From positions 806,001 through 870,000 of the forward strand of contig JABRWF010000007.1 in NCBI GenBank assembly GCA_018343915.1: a stretch of DNA of 64,000 nt. Reading direction: 5' to 3'. Both the position numbers and the translations under genes were made by a program. Below the pieces are notes generated by a model, which saw nothing but the letters and a program-made list of their open reading frames with translations, was not told the DNA's origin and did not search any database. Below are positions 58,712 through 64,000 of the stretch, piece by piece. This DNA comes from Agroathelia rolfsii (taxonomy: Eukaryota > Basidiomycota > Agaricomycetes > Amylocorticiales > Amylocorticiaceae). Each line of letters opens with the position of its first letter. Position 1 is the stretch's first letter.

Positions 58712-61700
58712 TCACGTCGATAGTGGATTCCATTCCCCGCCACAAATACACCGCTGACTCCACCGTTTCTCCCAAGAGACCCAGCGTGGCGAAAGGTGCG
58801 GTTGGGGCACAGGCGCGACCTCAGTCAACCCTCCGCACCGCAGGCACTTGCTAATCTTCTTCGGCTGTCCAGCGTTTCCATTCGGTGCGATGTTGACGAT
58901 ATCATTTGAACTTTGGAGCAATGTGTGGGTGACGACGTCGCGCACAAACGCCTTATGTGGAGCGTCGTCATCGTGAACACTACTGCTGACAAGGTCCTGG
59001 GCACGTAGGAAAAGCTTTGGCTTGTCAAGAAGCACGGGAGAAGCAAGAATCTTGCGGATCGCGCCAAGGATGAATGTGTGTGAGACTGGGCTGGGCTCAC
59101 ATCGCACAAGAGCCCGCCGGAGCATAGCCGCTGCCACAATGAAATAGGAAATTAGCATTTAGGATGGTTTCTCCGTCAACCTGGAAAGACCCTAAAAACT
59201 CACGATCACCCAACTTGCCAGGTTCAGCCTCGACTTCTTTTCTCAGCTCTCCGAATCTATCTGATAGAACTTGAATGTTGATTCCGGATCCGTCCACGAG
59301 GGACAGGAGTTCTTCCTTGGCAATCTGAGCGTTTTCGCCGCGGGCATTCCGTTGTTTAACCTGCGCATAAAACTGTGCCACGTGTTTCAAGCAGCTATGG
59401 GTTAGGCTGAGGGTGAACGGATGTGCAAAGGAAAATAGAGCCGGTGTTGATGTTGATATATCAGATGCTGTCCGAATGAAAAAGAAGTCGATGAGTTTCT
59501 AGGTCTATATCCAAGAAAGAGACATCCGGGGGAGATATACTAACATGTATTAGTAGCCCCAGAAATGGACGATATTACAGTATTTGTCTCTTCCATCTTA
59601 ACATCGCTATCGAGGAGAGAGCTTGTTACGATGACACACTCTCGCATTAAAGCTTGGATGCTATCTACAATCCGGCGGGTGAGGGCCAAGAGCTGCCATA
59701 TAACCTCTTGATTTGCCATTAACAATCAGTGATAACCCTGAACACTGTGGAGATTCTGAAAACATACCGAGATCGTAAGTTGTACTAGTGGCACCGCCCT
59801 CACGACACTCATCAAACGCCTTGTTGATAGACGCATACGTGCACATTGAGTGCGCCGCTTGAGCGCGGACCAGATTCATATCGTCCGAATGTTCGATCTG
59901 GTATAGTCCAACTGCATCTATTCCTGGGCCTGCCGTTTTCGGCCTGCGCTTCCTGGAGCGAGCCCTAGGTAAGTCAAGAAATTATGTCTTAGTATTTTAT
60001 GCATTTAAAAAAGTATTAAGAATCAAGAACTACCTGTAAACCTCGACCATGAGCCCGAGAACTTCTAGTCTTACCCTTGGACCAAGGATTTCCAACGCAT
60101 GAGTCGGTACGTCTTCAAAATTACTCGCACCGCCTACATCCCCAGGCGGGGGTGCGAGGCTAAGCAGATGGACGATGTCCCCTAGTGGACGTTTTGTAAT
60201 CAGAGCAAGTGCCAGAATCCGACTTTGCACAATCTGTCGGGTATTGGCATCACCTAGAGGGTACCAGATATAGCACTGTAAGCAATCTGTATCAATTTCG
60301 TCAGGCGATAGTCAGTACCTTTAGTTGGCAGGCGCTGGATGGCTATTCGAGGGATGAAAGAGGGCAATTCGGAAACAGTGGCCAATAATTGTTCGTTTGG
60401 TGAGAAAATTGCATTCAATGGAACACTATCTGGGAAGGAATTATAACATAATCAGACGGGCAATACACCAGGAGGAGTAAATATACATACCTATAGGAGG
60501 ACGATGTTTTGATGAGCTGTATAGCTCAACATCATGCCATTCTGGGTCATGAGATAAATCTGGTCTAGAGAATAACAAATCCTTAGCAAGACAAAGCAAG
60601 GAGCAATGGCAGAATCATAACTAACAGATTCAGAACGCGGACAAAGCCGGCAGTGCGTTTTTCATCTCCGGAAACTACAGCATAGATTTGCCTCGTCGAA
60701 GGAGATCGCGGTACGATGGATACCAGTACTGAAGGACTTGGGAACGTCATTATATTAGGCGTCGGGTTTTCGGTCTAATAAATATAACCATTCAAATCCT
60801 GGGATTCCGATTGTTTGAATAAAATCTTACCCAGCGCGTTTGACTTTCCATCCCATTTTGAACAGTCCATCGGAAAAAAGAGTACACAGCGAGTTGTGAG
60901 CGTGGCGTTGAGTTATCTGAAACAATATAGCATTGAGACGAAAAATCGGGAAATCACGGCTGAAAGATGTACAATCTGAGAAACCTAGAAACGATGCACA
61001 GAGATACAACTCTGGCAATTTTTCTTGTATATTAATGACTTTTGGAGGACGCGGGGTGGGTATAAACTTAAGAGACGTGCAGGCTCCAGACAGAGATGGA
61101 ACAATTGGTGAGAGAGGATGACTTTTCATAGCTGGTCAAAGGTGGTTTTGAAAAGTTAAGAAGACAAGAAAAAGCATGACCGACTAATGACACACCCATA
61201 TGAATACCATCAAATCTGATGGCAACTTCACATAATTCTATTTCTTGACTCTCCCCCCATCGATGACTTTCCACAAAAGAGGTCTGTTCTGGAGGCGATC
61301 CATTGACGAGGCTGTCAGACGGTAGCTTTTGCTCTCCAGCAGTGTTAGGAGAGGTGATGGTCCGCATCGCAATAACGACCGTGTTATCTGTTAAATGTCA
61401 GCAGCCTCTCTCAGTTTCCCAGCGCATGAGAAATTTCAGAACCTTGATATCCGAATCCTATGTCTCCCATAACGCACATTCGGGTGCGCATTCTATTTAC
61501 TAAAGGATTGGGCTGCATCATTGGTGGATTGCCTTCAATCACGGTATCAGGAAACGTCAACGAGCATGATATCATCGAGGTCGGCGGCTTAGCGTCCCGC
61601 CCTTCTTTGATAAGTAAAAGGTTTAATGTCTGGTCCTGTGTGAGTAGCAAAAGCGACGTGGTGGCAAGGGGTATGTTGGGACCCAGGGGTGGCATGCGGC

Positions 61701-62278
61701 TCGTGAGTGAAATCCACTGAATAAATGGGCGATGGGGTGATTCGAGGTTGGGTCATTCCAGAACATAAAGATATATTCCCAGCAAATTTATAGCATACCT
61801 CACGCGCATTATCGGTCCATTTTACGCAAACGACAATCTTGCCCGGGTCCATGTGCCACAGGTTATGCAATACCCATCCATTACGATAGTTCCACAGGCC
61901 TGCGGCGCCAACAAGCTGTCCTTGTTGCACGCTGGGAGGAAAGTACGCAAATAGCCACTCATTATTGGAGGACACTGATATGATTGTCGGTGACAGCAAT
62001 CCATGCGAGGCGGGAGAGGGCAGGAAGAGTGTTTGCGGAGGCGACTTGAGGTCGGCGCTTTGGCACACGATCGCCGGTGTCGTTGCGTGGGCCGTCAGGA
62101 TACCAGTACGAGACCATGCCAGGGGCCTAGTGGAATCGTCACTCTTGTGTACTCGCAGTTATTGAGATGGGCTGAAGATCATGGTGCGTACGCACGGACG
62201 GTTTGGTTCAGTGAGTGGGATGTAATGCCACCATTCATGTAATGAAGACGATTCCTCTTTTGCTTTTCCCTTATTCAT
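58712..62278 (-). CDS. MED16: Mediator complex subunit 16 (MED16/SIN4)
   Basis: This is a tail-module Mediator subunit linking activators to RNA polymerase II. The N-terminus (MNKGKAKEESSSLHEWWHYI) leads into WD40-like strands: PLAWSRTGILTAHATTPAIV, TIISVSSNNEWLFAYFPP, RNGWVLHNLWHMDPGKIVV and CVKWTDNAREV. Many short exons follow. The middle exons are alpha-helical and encode a region rich in Leu and Ala. The C-terminus has the diagnostic zinc-like cluster CLRCGGLTEV ... RWVSWEKRWSQRCICGGEWN. The first exon ends at a GTGCGT donor that joins EPNRP to PLAWSR in frame. Divergent from the COQ11-like gene over 290 bases. Identity rests mainly on the two ends; intermediate exons were not all resolved. 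Confidence 0.82.
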
Positions 62279-62568
62279 GACCAGGACAAGTGGGGATAAT
62301 TTTTGGAGTGTCTTATTTGTGTCCGTGGGCTTCACTATGGTGCCCTCTTGCGATGGTATTTTGTAGGGAAGGGCCTGGGTATGTATGATTTGTATATAAG
62401 GTGTGTCTCATGCGGTGATCACAACACCGACTGCCCTCCAAATGCGGAAATTGCACGATCACGTGTGTGAAGAGTGACATGATGTAATGACACTCTCAAG
62501 TAGCCTTGAGTTTCTTCTTGACTTGCTGCGACTGCACTTGCCAGTGTCTCGTAGTAACACTCATTGAC
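62279..62568. promoter_or_regulatory. Shared divergent promoter, MED16 / COQ11-like
   Basis: This 290-base space lies between the opposed start codons. A TATA-like tatataag stretch lies near 62394-62400. No other element recognised. Confidence 0.35.
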
Positions 62569-63958
62569 ATGGAGCCATTAGCACACAAAATCATTGTTGT
62601 CGGTGGGAACGGCTTCCTCGGCTCTGCTGTATGCAAGGCTGCCCTGGCAAGGGGCATGCAAGTAACAAGCATCAGGTGCATCACCTTGACAATATAATAC
62701 GCCTGCTCTAGTAATCTCTGGTGTCTCATACGGAATCTCTGAAAAAGCTCGTCTGGACGCCCGTATACTACACCCAAGGGACATACACCCGCCTGGGTTT
62801 CTAAAGTAAATATTTTACTGCTCCCACGAACCTTTGTGTCTTCTTTTCATCGTTCTCTGGAGATTGACTCTTGACGTATGCCTATTTCTCTGGGCACTGT
62901 CTGCATTTCAATAGGTTAATTGGGTCAAAGCCGATGCACTGGTACCTGCGACATACTCACATCTGCTTCCCACCGCAACGGGTGTCGTTCATACGCTCGG
63001 TACACTTTTAGAAGATCCAGGAAAGTACAAGAAAGCTATAAAGGAAAGCGACATCTTCGGCCTGCTGGGCAGTGTACTGGGAGGTGGGAGCAGCAGTAAT
63101 CCATTGAAGAGAGGTTCTGGACAGAGCGCGTACGACATTCTCAACAGAGACTCCGGTCAGTTATGCCCCCCGCATCTGTTTCAAAAGTGTTTTAATATAC
63201 TAAGTTGTGTGTACATTTCATACAGCTTTGCAAGTCGCACAAGCCTTTGCAGAGAGCACACCCGAATCCCTACCCCTCTCTCCACGCCCGTTCGTCTTCG
63301 TCTCTGCCGAGGACATCTTCCGCCCCGTCGTTTCCGCGCGTTACATCGAAAGCAAACGCGAGGCCGAGGCGGGTATCGAGCGTCTCGCACTCGCTCACCC
63401 CGACCGCCTGTACGGCGTGTACATGCGTCCCAGTAAGTCCCCTCACCATTACACAAGAACTTTCTTTCTCAAACATCTGATAAACGCGAACATCGACAAT
63501 CTTCACAAGGTCTGATCTATCACCCACACTTCCGGCCACTCTCCACACCCTTCGCAGCGGCACTCGACCTCTCCGCGACGCTACACCGGAACGCCCCACG
63601 GACGTTGCCAACGCCTGCGTCTGTCCTACGCGCGCTAGCGCCTGTGTTACCCGCACCACCACCACCACAGCAGCAGCAGCAGCAGCAGGATCAGCAACGA
63701 GGCTCGTCTTCGCCGCTGTACTCAATCGCCAACGCGCTCACGATCCCACCCATTCACGTCGAGCACGTCGCGGAGGCGATCTGTGTCGCGCTTGGTGGTC
63801 GTCCTAGACAACACCTGCACCATGAGGAAGTAGGGGCGGATGCGGAATATCAGCAGCATGTGAGCGGCGTGGTAGATGTAGCGCGTATGCGCGAGCTCAT
63901 CGGATGGGCGGACAAGGGCGCTGGCGGCTCTGCTACTGGTGTGCATGTGCATGCGTGA
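62569..63958 (+). CDS. COQ11-like atypical SDR, ubiquinone biosynthesis
   Basis: This mitochondrial NAD(P)-binding protein is related to yeast Coq11 (YLR290C), a component of the CoQ synthome. Six exons (62569-62675, 62749-62806, 62915-63155, 63226-63432, 63510-63958 with consistent phases) give 353 residues. Signatures are IIVVGGNGFLGSAVCKAAL (Gly-rich cofactor loop), SISSSGRPYTTPKGHTPAW, VNWVKADALVPATYSHLL, GVVHTLGTLLEDP, GSSSNPLKRGSGQSAYDILN, and FVFVSAEDIFRPVVSARYI with the SKREAE motif. A (CAG)7 run at 63668-63688 gives PPPPQQQQQQQDQQ, an insertion absent from the yeast protein. The first intron uses the acceptor gaaaaag at 62748, which restores the conserved SSSGRPY block. Confidence 0.85.
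63668..63688 (+). repeat. (CAG)7 coding for poly-Gln in the COQ11-like gene
   Basis: Seven pure CAG codons are preceded by CCA/CCG proline codons and followed by GAT CAG CAA. They lie in a loop region of the predicted fold, between ALAPVLPA and SSSPLYSIANAL. Confidence 0.85.
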
Positions 63959-64000
63959 CTTGAAGGAGCAGAATGGGCGGGGTACTAGATGTATCTTGCA
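63959..64000. other. 3' flank of the COQ11-like gene
   Basis: Only 42 bases remain to the window edge; nothing recognisable. Confidence 0.4.

Overview
The window is nuclear DNA from a filamentous basidiomycete, most likely an Agaricomycete. Protein genes are cut by many 45-75 base GT-AG introns, some with very small exons. The gene set is fungal: a DUF6534-type membrane protein, a QDE-1-like RNA-dependent RNA polymerase, an SRP40-type nucleolar protein, TRAPPII TRS120, a COQ11-like protein and a double-cupredoxin cell-surface protein. I saw no tRNA, rRNA, CRISPR array or bacterial-style operon. Species cannot be told from the sequence alone.

Layout. 1-2350: gene-poor, with one solo LTR. 2351-13721: DUF6534 protein (+), lumazine synthase RIB4 (-) divergent from an SRP40/NOPP140-like protein (+), an alpha/beta hydrolase (+) convergent with a TilS-type tRNA lysidine synthase (-), which is divergent from a YTH-domain RNA reader (+). 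14374-22655: RNA-dependent RNA polymerase (+), TAF13 (-), DUF4211 protein (-). 22960-37537: a very large UNC80-like protein (+), DPM2 (-), TRS120 (+), VPS55 (+). 37538-40789: gene-poor, with a second solo LTR of the same family. 40790-48216: double-cupredoxin GPI-type protein (+), a GRE2-like reductase (+), and a large DNA2-related gene (-). 50020-58544: three tandem paralogous HxxxD acyltransferases (+), with a probable solo LTR and a poly(A)-tailed retroposon between the first two. 58712-63958: Mediator subunit MED16 (-) divergent from a COQ11-like protein (+).

Most genes are single-copy housekeeping functions in transcription (TAF13, MED16), RNA (YTH, TilS, SRP40, RdRP), secretion and glycosylation (TRS120, VPS55, DPM2) and cofactors (riboflavin, ubiquinone). 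The accessory part runs from about 40.8 to 58.5 kb. It holds the cupredoxin, the reductase, the acyltransferase array, the retroelement insertions and the most unusual gene of the window.

That gene (44600-48216, minus) keeps readable DNA2 nuclease-helicase homology over much of its length. However, the Walker A, Walker B and motif III residues and one nuclease active-site residue are replaced, and it stops before the second RecA domain. It still reads through many introns, so it looks like a DNA2-derived non-enzymatic paralogue or a young pseudogene. Other points of note are two GC-AG introns forced by the reading frame of the hydrolase gene, a probable ATG-only first exon in DPM2, three insertions with target-site duplications, and a zinc-finger-bearing UNC80-like protein.
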